Source: Tritrichomonas foetus
Taxonomy: Eukaryota > Parabasalia > Tritrichomonadida > Tritrichomonadidae
Assembly (NCBI GenBank): GCA_001839685.1
Contig: MLAK01001077.1
Coordinates: forward strand, 24,144 to 34,368
DNA length: 10,225 bases
Direction: 5' to 3'
The notes under the pieces are model-generated. The model saw only the letters and a program-made list of their open reading frames with translations. It made no database searches and was not told the DNA's origin. A program made the translations under genes and the position numbers. Position 1 is the first letter of the stretch, and the number at the start of each line of letters is the position of its first letter. Shown here piece after piece: positions 1 through 7,281 of the stretch.

Positions 1-290
1 ATCAGCAATGTGTAATGTCGACGGTTAACATACATGAGCATTATACATCCATCAGCAATGTGTAATGTCAATGGTTAACATACATTCATCAGTAATGAAT
101 CAGACATCATGTCTGGCATCATACATTTATCATACATCAATCAACAATGCGTAATGTCGACGGTTAACATATATCAATCAGCAATGTGTAATGTCGGCGG
201 ATAACATACATTCATCAGTAATGAATCAGACATCATGTCTGGCATCATACATTTATCATACATCAATCAACAATGTGATTATGTTTGGAC
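1..290. repeat. Degenerate satellite block, left part
   Basis: This gene-free block is built from variants of CAATGTGTAATGTCGACGG followed by TTAACATACAT, seen near 17, 67, 155 and 191. A longer higher-order unit occurs twice: bases 76-149 recur almost unchanged at 202-275, a period of 126 bases. The same core motif resumes at 735-1350, so this is one array split by the foldback element at 300-703. The short ORFs inside are out-of-phase readings of the repeat and look non-coding. Confidence 0.85.
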
Positions 291-299
291 TCATAAATT

Positions 300-703
300 G
301 AAGTTGGTTCAATGTTGGTTCAACTGGTACGCTTTTGAGAGGATTCAATTGGCTATTGTACATCCCAACCTGCTTTTAGATTGTTTTAGTGATCACTTAA
401 TGAAAATTCAATAGGGGATTTAGTGTACCAGCGTACCAGTGGTACACAAGTCGCCTATAATTGGGAGTAGACAGTTTTTAATAGTTTATAATTCTGAAAG
501 GTTCTGAGAATAAAAACTACACGTCTGAAAACTCACACCCTATTTTCTGAACCTATGTACCAGTGGTACGCTGGTACGGTTATACTACTACTGAAATCCT
601 TCACAAATCCCCTCAATTTGACGCTTAACAATGGTTGAGATGTGCAAAGTACCGATGAAATGATCGAAAGGCGTACCAGTTGAACCAACTTCGTACCAAC
701 TTC
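300..703. mobile_element. Foldback (MITE-like) element, copy A
   Basis: The first 31 bases (300-330, starting GAAGTTGGTTCAATG) and the reverse complement of the last 31 (673-703) agree at 28 of 31 positions. The two arms stay loosely complementary further inward, sharing for example a GGGGATTT-type block. Near the centre, 425-445 and 557-577 are inverted copies matching at 20 of 21 positions, each containing the palindromic GTACCASTGGTAC pattern. The whole piece could fold into one long hairpin. It has no coding capacity beyond an implausible short ORF. A diverged second copy lies at 1424-1820. This structure is typical of non-autonomous DNA transposons, though a cis-acting viral terminal sequence is an alternative. 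The exact outer ends are uncertain, because homology with copy B runs a few bases beyond 703 (TTTTGAGAG). Confidence 0.65.
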
Positions 704-734
704 AGATTTTGAGAGCAAAGTTCTCAAAACATCT

Positions 735-1350
735 ATCATTGTGATAATATCAGTGGTTAACATGTGTGAGCTCATCATGTGTGAACAACATGTGTGGCAT
801 CATACATCAGTCATACATCTATCATACATCCATCATTACTAAAAGTGTCGACGGTTATCATGTGTGAACAACATGTGTGGCATCATACATCCATCATACA
901 TTAGTCATCTCTAAAAAGTGTCGACGGTTGACATATCTGACATCATGTGTGGCATCATACATCAATCATTACTAAAAGTGTCAACGGTTGACATGTGTGA
1001 ACAACATATCTGACATCATATGGATTGATAATGTCGACAGTTAACATATCTGACATCATGTGTGAACAACATACATCAGTCATACATCCATCATTACAAA
1101 AAGTGTCAACGGTTGACATATCTGACATCATATCTGACATCATGTGTGAACATCATATGGATTGATGATGTCGACGGTTAACATATCTGACATCATACAT
1201 CCATCATTACTAAAAGTGTCAACGGTTAACATATCTGACATCATGTGTGAACAACATACATCAATCATACATCCATCATTACTAAAAGTGTCGACGGTTA
1301 ACACATCTGACACCATATCTGACATCATGTGTGAACATCATTAGTACGAT
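735..1350. repeat. Degenerate satellite block, right part
   Basis: Units of roughly 50 to 75 bases combine GTGTCGACGGTTAACAT with TCTGACATCATGTGTGAACA and CATACATCCATCATTAC. The core recurs near 847, 919, 979, 1031, 1105, 1169, 1217 and 1288, with small substitutions such as GTCAACGG or GTTGACAT. The array continues the left block at 1-290. Small ORFs on both strands repeat the same peptide phrases and are by-products of the repeat. No gene is visible. Confidence 0.85.
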
Positions 1351-1423
1351 AGTTCATTTGAATAATGTCAATAGTTATGCACAACTCAATTGATTGCTTG
1401 AAGTCCACTTTGTGTAAGCAAGT

Positions 1424-1820
1424 GAAGTTGGTTCAATNTTGGTTCAACTTGGTTCACTTTTGAGAGTCTCAACTGACTATTGCACNACTCAACTATCTTT
1501 TTGATTGTTTAATTGATCACTTCATGCAAATTTAATCGAGGGATTTAGTGTACCAGTGAACCAGTGGTACAGAAGTCGCTCAATATACTAGGAGTATAGA
1601 AAAATAGTTTATAGCTTACAATAATAAGAATTAACTTTATTCAAAATACAGACACCCCATTTTAGCAACTTGTGTACCACTGGTACGCTGGTACGGTTAT
1701 ACTACTACTGAAATCCCTCACAAATCCTCTCAATTTAAGGCTTAATGCTGGTTGAGATGTGCAAAGAGTCATTGAAATGATTGAAAGGTGTACCAATTGA
1801 ACCAACTTCGTACCAACTTC
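1424..1820. mobile_element. Foldback (MITE-like) element, copy B
   Basis: This is a second, diverged copy of the element at 300-703, in the same orientation. The left arm starts at 1424 with GAAGTTGGTTCAAT, and the right arm ends at 1820 with CGTACCAACTTC. The central GTACCA/TGGTAC motifs (about 1550-1572 and 1673-1694) and the block TGGTACGGTTATACTACTAC are shared with copy A. It carries two ambiguous bases (1438 and 1486). The two copies differ by many substitutions and small indels, so they are not a fresh duplication. No ORF suggests a transposase, so any mobility would depend on enzymes supplied elsewhere. Confidence 0.6.
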
Positions 1821-1836
1821 ACTTTTGAGAGAAAAG

Positions 1837-2166
1837 ACAACAAAATTGAGAGGTAAAAAGACAACTGAAATTGAGAGGAAAACCTTAAAAAACTGAGGTT
1901 CATGCGTCGGCGTCGTCTGGTCAAATTGTAAAGGTCAAACTATTGAACCAACTTTGGACCAACTTTAATTTGCTCTCAAAAATCCTGGTACTTGCTCTCA
2001 ATTATTGACCTATGGTCTTTGAAACATTTGACCAGACCAAGTTTTTTTCAGCAAAAAAACTGGTCTAAATTTTAAGTCACCAGGAACCAACTTCAATTCA
2101 GACCAAAACCCTCCCAATTAGAGACTCATGCAGGGTCGGGGTCTGGTCAAATTGTAAAGGTCAAAC
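1837..2166. repeat. Gene-free dispersed repeats
   Basis: Bases 1837-1885 hold a short tandem motif, AGACAACWRAAATTGAGAGG, about twice. Two longer direct repeats follow. TCTGGTCAAATTGTAAAGG plus TCAAAC occurs at 1916-1940 and again at 2142-2166, each preceded by a related GTTCATGCGTCGG / ACTCATGCAGGGTCGG segment. They enclose about 200 bases with GACCAACTT and GCTCTCAA motifs related to the foldback element arms. No coding sequence is visible between 1821 and 2192. Confidence 0.6.
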
Positions 2167-2192
2167 ATCTTTATCGGCGTCAAACATCTCAA

Positions 2193-2843
2193 TCAGCTTT
2201 CGAATGTGTAGCTAAAGTACTTAATCATCATACCTTCATCATTCCTGAAGAAGTCAGGCTTCAATGTATATCGAACATATCTAGTGCAATGTTTAACATG
2301 CTCAGAGTCCTGAATGAATGTTCTAGGCGATGACACAGAATGGTTGTTCGAAACGTTGATTGATATCAGAGTTTCAAATGATATAACAGTACATATCTTG
2401 TCAGGACTAATCTTGTCAGGACTAATCTTGTCAGGACTAATCTTGTCAGGATTACTGCTTTCATGACTAATCTTGTCAGGACTAATCATGTCAGGACTTA
2501 TCATGTCAGGACTAATGTTTTCATGACTAATCATGTCAGGACTAATCTTGTCAGGACTAATCTTGTCAGGACTAATCTTGTCAGGATTACTGCTTTCATG
2601 ACTAATCATGTCAGGACTTATGCATTTGGGATTAGATTCGATGTATAGCTTATCGAAGTAGATACAATAGGTATAGTTGTTGTATGTATAGTAACTCTTG
2701 ATTGGTATCATGACTGAAGTTGCATGCGGATAATAATTGTTGATGTTGGTCATGATGATTGATGCAGTTGTTTGTTCGACTTCGGTATCTGGTTCATACG
2801 CAATTCCGTTTTCTTTGAAGATGTTAGGGATAAGTAGTTCCAT
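2193..2843 (-). CDS. Unrecognised protein with ISPDK pentapeptide repeats
   Basis: This is a 216-residue open frame that I do not recognise. Residues 1-74 are non-repetitive, Tyr/Asn-rich and plausibly folded (for example SYYTYNNYTYCIYF at 50-63). Residues 75-150 are about fifteen five-residue units such as ISPDK, ISPDM, SNPDK and ISHES. Residues 151-216 are again complex sequence ending in YFSYTFES. There is no signal peptide or membrane segment. The repeat unit is 15 bases, so copy-number change keeps the frame, and the open frame continues through both unique flanks, which argues for a real gene. The start at 2843 is the only ATG giving the full N-terminus, and no good initiator was seen upstream. 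It reads in the same direction as the primase-helicase. Function is unknown. It could also be a decaying gene fragment into which a satellite expanded. Confidence 0.5.
   Translation of the reverse strand: MELLIPNIFKENGIAYEPDTEVEQTTASIIMTNINNYYPHATSVMIPIKSYYTYNNYTYCIYFDKLYIESNPKCISPDMISHESSNPDKISPDKISPDKISPDMISHENISPDMISPDMISPDKISHESSNPDKISPDKISPDKISPDKICTVISFETLISINVSNNHSVSSPRTFIQDSEHVKHCTRYVRYTLKPDFFRNDEGMMIKYFSYTFES
2394..2621. repeat. 15-bp minisatellite inside the 2193-2843 gene
   Basis: There are about fifteen units of the 15-mer CTAATCTTGTCAGGA and variants (CTAATCATGTCAGGA, TTACTGCTTTCATGA), all of 15 bases. A higher-order arrangement is visible: a block with GGATTACTGCTTTCATGA occurs near 2449-2467 and again near 2584-2602. 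On the coding (minus) strand each unit encodes five residues. Confidence 0.9.
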
Positions 2844-2878
2844 TGTTTGGATTGTTATATATGCGGTAAAATATCCGA

Positions 2879-3024
2879 TTGATGTGGAATTGGAGTGATT
2901 GATGTGGGAAAGTCGAGGTTGATGTGGGAAAGAGAGTGAAGGATCAATGAAAGGCGAGGTTGATGAATGAAAGGCGAGGTTAATGTGGGAAAGGCGAGAT
3001 TGATGAATGAAAGGCGAGGTTGAT
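2879..3024. repeat. Purine-rich tandem repeat of about 20 bp
   Basis: Six to seven degenerate units of the type GAATGAAAGGCGAGGTTGAT or GATGTGGGAAAGTCGAGGTT lie between the start of the 2193-2843 gene and the primase-helicase. The minus-strand ORF across them (2855-3100) is simply a translation of the repeat (HQPRLSF-type phrases) and is not reported as a gene. Confidence 0.8.
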
Positions 3025-3106
3025 CGATGATTGAAATGCCAATTTGACCTTTAACAAATGACCTTATGAAATCGGTTATACATGGTCCATCTTTATCCAA
3101 ACGAAC

Positions 3107-3164
3107 ATGTAGCTATCTGTGTAGCTAACTATGTAGCTATCTGTGTAGCTATTTGGTTAGCTGT
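3107..3164. repeat. GTAGCTA tandem repeat
   Basis: Two and a half units of roughly 24 bases are built on ATGTAGCTATCTGTGTAGCTA. The GTAGCTA heptamer also appears singly near 2207 and 7261. It lies in the gene-free stretch 2844-3485. Confidence 0.7.
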
Positions 3165-3220
3165 CTTCATCGATACATTACACCATCGACAAACCCTTTC
3201 GCTTTAGCTATTCAATCTAT

Positions 3221-3460
3221 CAGATCGACAGATACGATAAAATATCAAATAGTCAGTAATAACGAGATCATTTCTGGGTGTCACCGAGTCACCGGGTGTC
3301 ACCGGGTCATGGAAGTCTACAAAATTCATGCGACAGATGACAGATCGACAGATACGATAAAATATCAAATAGTCAGTAATAACGAGATCATTTCTGGGTG
3401 TCACCGGGTCAATGAAGTCTACAAAATTCATGCGACAGATGACAGATCGACAGATACGAT
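3221..3460 (-). repeat. Iteron-bearing repeat, left inverted copies
   Basis: Two direct units start at 3221 and 3341, and a third begins at 3443 and is cut short. The first unit is 120 bases and the second 102. The difference is 18 bases in a stretch of GTCACCGGGT/GTCACCGAG nonamer repeats. Each unit begins with spaced CAGAT pentamers (GACAGATGACAGATCGACAG) and contains AAGTCTACAAAATTCATGCG. The reverse complement of about 75-80 bases of this unit is found twice at 5821-6062, on the other side of the primase-helicase gene, which ends only 25 bases from this block. The plus and minus ORFs across it are translations of the repeat. Confidence 0.85.
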
Positions 3461-3485
3461 CAAAAATAACGTTTGACGATAGTAT

Positions 3486-5717
3486 TCACTCCTCCTCATC
3501 GATCACTGTTTGAGAATACAGTGACTTACATTCAGCTTTAAGAACATAGCACCATGTTCGCTTTCCATCTATNNTNTTTNNCNNNCGATCACACTTGTCT
3601 TTGATTTGCAATTGGAATGTTTTGGTCTTCATTTCTCTAGGTACATACACTTCATTGCATGGAATACCGTTTATCAGATCATCATAATGATCACATATCC
3701 ATTGATCTATTGGACTTCTGCTGGCTTCAATGAGATCCTTCTTGGCATCCGTCATTGGGATTTGTCGAACATTGAAATGTTTGATGTTTCGATTCATAAA
3801 GAGCGTTAATAGGTTGTCATAGAACTCTTTGTCCAAACCATCGCATAAACGTTTGAAGTAGTCGAAGTTACCTTTGTATTTACCGTTACATGAGAGAACA
3901 ACATATCTTCTATCACCAGCTTCTATCTTTACAGGATAGGCATTGTTTGTTACAAAGATGAAATTAGCTACATTCTCACAAGTCCTTCTGGGTTGATTCT
4001 TCTCGTTAATNCGTATTACATCATCAGTAATGATCGACTTCAATGTGTTAAAGTTGGCTAATCTGTCATCNNCACAGTTCTTCAGCTCATTCAATACTAT
4101 CAACATCTTACTCTCCACGACTGAATTGAAGTTACCAGTTAGTTCTCCGATATCTGTAACGTTCTTACAACTGTAGCCTGCCATCAGCTCTGACAATATG
4201 TCTGTGAATCTATTCTTTCCAATACCTTGTACTCCTTTAAGTACTAGAGCTGTTTCGTTCTTAACACCAGGATTCTGAATAATGTTGGCGATCCAGTTGA
4301 GAACGTACTCATATGTTTCATCATTGTTATCAGTAATTACCTCTTTGACGAGATCTAGAAACATTTGGATCTTGCTATCTTCATGAAAGTCTATGTACTG
4401 ATACTTAAATCCTTGGAACAACGATATTACGTTAGTGTTGGGATATGTGTTATGCCGTTGGTTATTGAAGCAGACGCTGTCAACTGTGAGTCTGTGAATG
4501 TGTTTCAATAAAGCATCATACGCTGTAACTGTTTTACGTTCTTCTTTCCAAAGTTTGATCATCTTCAAAGATGTTGTCATTGTTGTGTTAGTCATGAATC
4601 CTAACTTCATTGAATTTGACTCCTTATCATATACCTTCTGCACATACATGATCTGATCATTATCGATAAACCGTATGACTTTCGACAAGTCAGAAACAAC
4701 TTCATCGTATGTATGATACAAATGATTACCAGCTTTCTCTCTAATGTTTGTTATCGTAAACGAATCATGTAAGTCGATGTTGTGTATGACCAACTTTGCT
4801 TGAATCAATGGCTTAATCACTGTATTGTAATAGTTGGGATTGTACNATTTCAGTATCTTGACAAGAACATATGGTGATGTTTGCATATTACTAAAGCGGG
4901 ATCGACAGTGATCATACATTGTCTCAGCTCTTTCTGTTAATNTACAGTGCAAACGTATGTTCTCATAAGCTTCATTGATGTATTTGGATGGTAATGAGTT
5001 CACTGCTTGGAATAGTGTGTACAGTGTTACTTCTTTATCAATGCTTTTGGATCCACCGTCATTATGTACGTCGAAATCACACAATCCATTCACAATTGCA
5101 TCTGCTAGCTCATCACTGATATCTGTAGATTCAGAATTCATGATAGCTGTTATGTCACTTGGTTGTTCTAGCGTAAGTTTGATGTGTAAATCTCTCAGTA
5201 CATCATCCAGTGATCGTGTTATTACATCATCAAAGCTTCCTCTAATCAATTCATATTTCTTAATCGGACATGATGCATTATCTCTCACTTTGGAATCAGG
5301 GAGAACAATCAAAGAACGTTTCTCTTTATCAAGTGCTGACATCAAATCAATCTGGTAGTCATTGCAAGAGTAACATTTGATCATTCTGTTTGATGTCAAG
5401 ATGAAATCATCAGTATTACAATAGATGTGTAATCCACCACCACCAGTCTTTACAACAATGTCGTTCAGCGATAGATCTCTCATGATGTTTCTTCTAACGT
5501 TCGTCTTCTCTTCTTCACTGTAGCTTTTGTTGATATCAATATCTATCACCGTCAGATTATCAACCTTGTTTACCATTAAAGCTTTCCCTGTGGGAGCTCT
5601 ACCTGAACCACCGTCATGTTTCAAGTAGTTTGTCAGTGTTACAATGTTTCCGTTGATCCTTTCGTTCAATGACTTTTTTACGTCATCGAAAGAAACAGAA
5701 CTGTTGTCTGTCATCAT
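3486..5717 (-). CDS. Primase-polymerase / superfamily 3 helicase
   Basis: This is a 743-residue replication protein that would synthesise primers and unwind DNA at the element's origin. The N-terminus fits an archaeo-eukaryotic primase (PrimPol) core. It has a metal-binding DID at residues 59-61, GGGGLHIY with the motif II His at 97, and YQIDL with Asp at 124, followed by a RSLIVLPDS strand. The C-terminal half is a D5/DUF5906-type superfamily 3 helicase. It shows Walker A GVQGIGKN (495-502), Walker B KMLIVLNEL (537-545), motif C NFIFVTNN with its Asn (585-592), and an arginine-finger region GDRRYVV (601-607). Residues about 665-730 look like a winged helix ending GKRTWCYVL. The order and length are typical of virus, virophage and plasmid primase-helicases. 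The gene starts with tandem ATGs; either could be used. Ambiguous bases blur residues 711-715 and a few others without shifting frame. It is bracketed by inverted iteron-like repeats, which supports an origin-linked role. Confidence 0.93.
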   Translation of the reverse strand: MMTDNSSVSFDDVKKSLNERINGNIVTLTNYLKHDGGSGRAPTGKALMVNKVDNLTVIDIDINKSYSEEEKTNVRRNIMRDLSLNDIVVKTGGGGLHIYCNTDDFILTSNRMIKCYSCNDYQIDLMSALDKEKRSLIVLPDSKVRDNASCPIKKYELIRGSFDDVITRSLDDVLRDLHIKLTLEQPSDITAIMNSESTDISDELADAIVNGLCDFDVHNDGGSKSIDKEVTLYTLFQAVNSLPSKYINEAYENIRLHCXLTERAETMYDHCRSRFSNMQTSPYVLVKILKXYNPNYYNTVIKPLIQAKLVIHNIDLHDSFTITNIREKAGNHLYHTYDEVVSDLSKVIRFIDNDQIMYVQKVYDKESNSMKLGFMTNTTMTTSLKMIKLWKEERKTVTAYDALLKHIHRLTVDSVCFNNQRHNTYPNTNVISLFQGFKYQYIDFHEDSKIQMFLDLVKEVITDNNDETYEYVLNWIANIIQNPGVKNETALVLKGVQGIGKNRFTDILSELMAGYSCKNVTDIGELTGNFNSVVESKMLIVLNELKNCXDDRLANFNTLKSIITDDVIXINEKNQPRRTCENVANFIFVTNNAYPVKIEAGDRRYVVLSCNGKYKGNFDYFKRLCDGLDKEFYDNLLTLFMNRNIKHFNVRQIPMTDAKKDLIEASRSPIDQWICDHYDDLINGIPCNEVYVPREMKTKTFQLQIKDKCDXXXXXIDGKRTWCYVLKAECKSLYSQTVIDEEE

Positions 5718-5724
5718 CTGTCGC
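5708..5724. promoter_or_regulatory. Iteron-like motif over the primase-helicase start
   Basis: CTGTCATCATCTGTCGC spans the two start ATGs of the primase-helicase (minus strand). It equals the flanking-repeat core CTGTCATCTGTCGC except for a three-base insertion. This may be coincidence, shared ancestry between gene start and repeat, or a binding site for the encoded initiator. The similarity is seen directly; the function is inference. Confidence 0.3.
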
Positions 5725-5760
5725 TTACTTTTACAGTCGTTAAAAAGATGAGTTACTCCA

Positions 5761-5776
5761 TAACTAGCGCTAGTTA
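5761..5776. promoter_or_regulatory. Perfect 16-bp palindrome upstream of primase-helicase
   Basis: TAACTAGCGCTAGTTA is a perfect palindrome 43 bases upstream of the start codon, in the roughly 100-base gap between the gene and the right-hand iteron repeats. A dimeric regulator site or an origin hairpin are both possible. The sequence offers no way to choose between them. Confidence 0.4.
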
Positions 5777-5820
5777 CGATCTTGATAATTATGGTTTATT
5801 TTTGCTAAATGCTGAAAAAC

Positions 5821-6062
5821 ATATCTGTCGATCTGTCATCTGTCGCATGATTTTTGTAGACTTTACTGACCCGGTCCACTTGGTCCACCCGGTCCACCTA
5901 GAATCTAAGCTATTATCGATGTATGATTTTGACATTTTATCATATCTGTCGATCTGTCATCTGTCGCATGATTTTTGTAGACTTTACTGACCCGGTGACA
6001 CCCGGTGACTCGGTGACACCTAGAATCTAAGCTATTATCGATGTATGATTTTGGCATTTTGC
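5821..6062 (+). repeat. Iteron-bearing repeat, right copies
   Basis: There are two direct units with a period of 121 bases (starts 5821 and 5942). Each begins ATATCTGTCGATCTGTCATC and continues through TGTCGCATGATTTTTGTAGA. The block CTAGAATCTAAGCTATTATC also recurs. They are the inverted counterpart of 3221-3460. The short G+C-richer insert differs between units: GGTCCACTTGGTCCACC in the first and GGTGACACCCGGTGACTC in the second. The inner tail CTAGAATCTAAGC is not in the left-hand copies, so homology covers only part of the unit. Confidence 0.85.
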
Positions 6063-6066
6063 CCCC

Positions 6067-6280
6067 ACATCAACGAGTAACATCAATGGATAACATCAAT
6101 GGGTAACATTAACAACTAACATCAATGGGTAACATCAATGGGTAACATTAACAACTAACATCAATGGGTAACATCAACGAGTAACATCAATGGGTAACAT
6201 CAACGAGTAACATCAATGGGTAACATCAACGAGTAACATCAACGAGTAACATCAATGGGTAACATCAATGGGTAACATCA
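6067..6280. repeat. Strict 13-bp satellite
   Basis: Sixteen consecutive units of 13 bases (the first lacks one base) run without internal indels. Three main variants alternate: AACATCAATGGGT, AACATCAACGAGT and AACATTAACAACT. The period is not a multiple of three and no reading frame crosses it, so it is non-coding. It lies between the right-hand iteron repeats and the 3' end of the methyltransferase gene. Confidence 0.95.
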
Positions 6281-6311
6281 AAGCGATCCAAAAAGAACGA
6301 ACCAATAATCA

Positions 6312-6440
6312 AAACAGCGCAAACGTCTAACCAACTCAACTAAACAGAGCAAACGTCTAAACAGCGCAAACGTCTAAACAGCACAAACGTCTAAGCAACT
6401 CAACTAAACAACTCAACGTCTAAGCAACTCAACGTCTAAA
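6312..6440. repeat. A/C-rich repeat with AACGTCTAA core
   Basis: Six copies of AACGTCTAA occur in loosely repeated contexts (ACAGCGCAAACGTCTAA and AAGCAACTCAACGTCTAA). The stretch is strongly G-poor on the plus strand. It ends at the methyltransferase stop codon and so forms its 3' flank. No gene is seen in 6281-6444. Confidence 0.8.
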
Positions 6441-6444
6441 CAAA

Positions 6445-7215
6445 TCATTCCTTAACTTCTTTTACTTCTTTTACTTCCTCTTTCTCTTTTTCATGTTCTG
6501 CTAATAGCTTGTCTATCTTTTCTTTATCAGCAAGGGCGTCCATTAAGTTTGATTCTGCTAACTTGTAATAGTCATCATCAATCTCTATTCCGACAAACTT
6601 GCGACCCAATCTAATTGCGCTACGTCCGAAACTAGCGGAACCAGTGAATGGGTCCAAAACAACATCTCCTTCATTGGTTAGATGTTTGATCAAGAAGTCA
6701 CCAACAGCTAATGGCTTTTGAGTTGGATGTTTACCATTAAGACGTTCTGATTTGTACAGGACAGCTTTAACTTTAGGCTTAACTTGTTTGTCATTGTATT
6801 TATGGAATGTGTAGGTCAAATGCTGACCCTTGACAGCCCAAACAGCGTATTCACAATCACAGCAGAAGCGATAACCAGCGGTGTAAGGATTAGTACCTCT
6901 TGACTTCTCATACCTAATGAGTTCTTTAACAGAACAGCCTAATGATTCCAATTTGGCAACGAGCAAACTGATCTTCCTCCAATCACAAAAGACTACAATG
7001 TTAGCACTCTCTTTCAACAACGGAACAGCCTTATCTAACCATTCATAATCGATCGCTTTGTCCCATTTCTCCATCTCTTTCCATATTGTTCCGTATTCCT
7101 TATTTGTTTGCTTATTCCCACATAATCCATAAGGAGGATCGGTGATGAGAGCATCAAATGTTTGATCCTTTAAAGTCTCAAGTACTTTGTAGCAGTCACC
7201 TTGATGTAATGTCAT
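6445..7215 (-). CDS. DNA methyltransferase, beta class, probably adenine-N6
   Basis: This 256-residue enzyme would transfer a methyl group from S-adenosylmethionine to an amino group of a DNA base. Motif IV comes first (LITDPPYG, residues 23-30). Motif I follows near the C-terminus (LDPFTGSASFG, 187-197), then FVGIEID (207-213). A HPTQKP element sits at 163-168, as is usual in the N6/N4 methylase family (Pfam N6_N4_Mtase). This order defines the beta class, and DPPY rather than SPPY favours N6-adenine. The region between motifs (about 40-160) must contain target recognition, but the site cannot be read from sequence. The length is normal for stand-alone phage or virus methylases, and no restriction partner is in view. 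The last 13 residues are Lys-Glu-Val repeats from a 9-base microsatellite. The start is the ATG just before the LHQGDCY strand. It is co-oriented with the genes on either side. Confidence 0.92.
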   Translation of the reverse strand: MTLHQGDCYKVLETLKDQTFDALITDPPYGLCGNKQTNKEYGTIWKEMEKWDKAIDYEWLDKAVPLLKESANIVVFCDWRKISLLVAKLESLGCSVKELIRYEKSRGTNPYTAGYRFCCDCEYAVWAVKGQHLTYTFHKYNDKQVKPKVKAVLYKSERLNGKHPTQKPLAVGDFLIKHLTNEGDVVLDPFTGSASFGRSAIRLGRKFVGIEIDDDYYKLAESNLMDALADKEKIDKLLAEHEKEKEEVKEVKEVKE

Positions 7216-7281
7216 GATGTATCGAAGTGTGCTTCTTTAGATGTCGGTAAAAAATCAAATGTAGCTAAAAGACGACGTAGT

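Noticed and set aside
1..1350. Small ORFs with MMSDM/TVDTF or ISDIM phrases
   Set aside because: They are readings of the degenerate satellite on either strand, interrupted at random.
2041..2062. Possible terminator hairpin around GTTTTTTTCAGCAAAAAAAC
   Set aside because: The T- and A-runs pair, but no gene ends nearby and a bacterial-type terminator is not expected here.
2855..3100. 81-residue minus ORF rich in HQPRLSF phrases
   Set aside because: It is a translation of the purine-rich tandem repeat with no unique domain.
3153..3476. Open frames on both strands across the iteron repeat
   Set aside because: The peptide repeats follow the DNA repeat units exactly, and neither frame extends into unique sequence.
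4975..5358. 127-residue plus-strand ORF
   Set aside because: It lies wholly inside the motif-supported primase-helicase on the other strand.
6067..6280. CRISPR-like array
   Set aside because: Units are only 13 bases and contiguous, with no spacers and no cas genes. It is a simple satellite.
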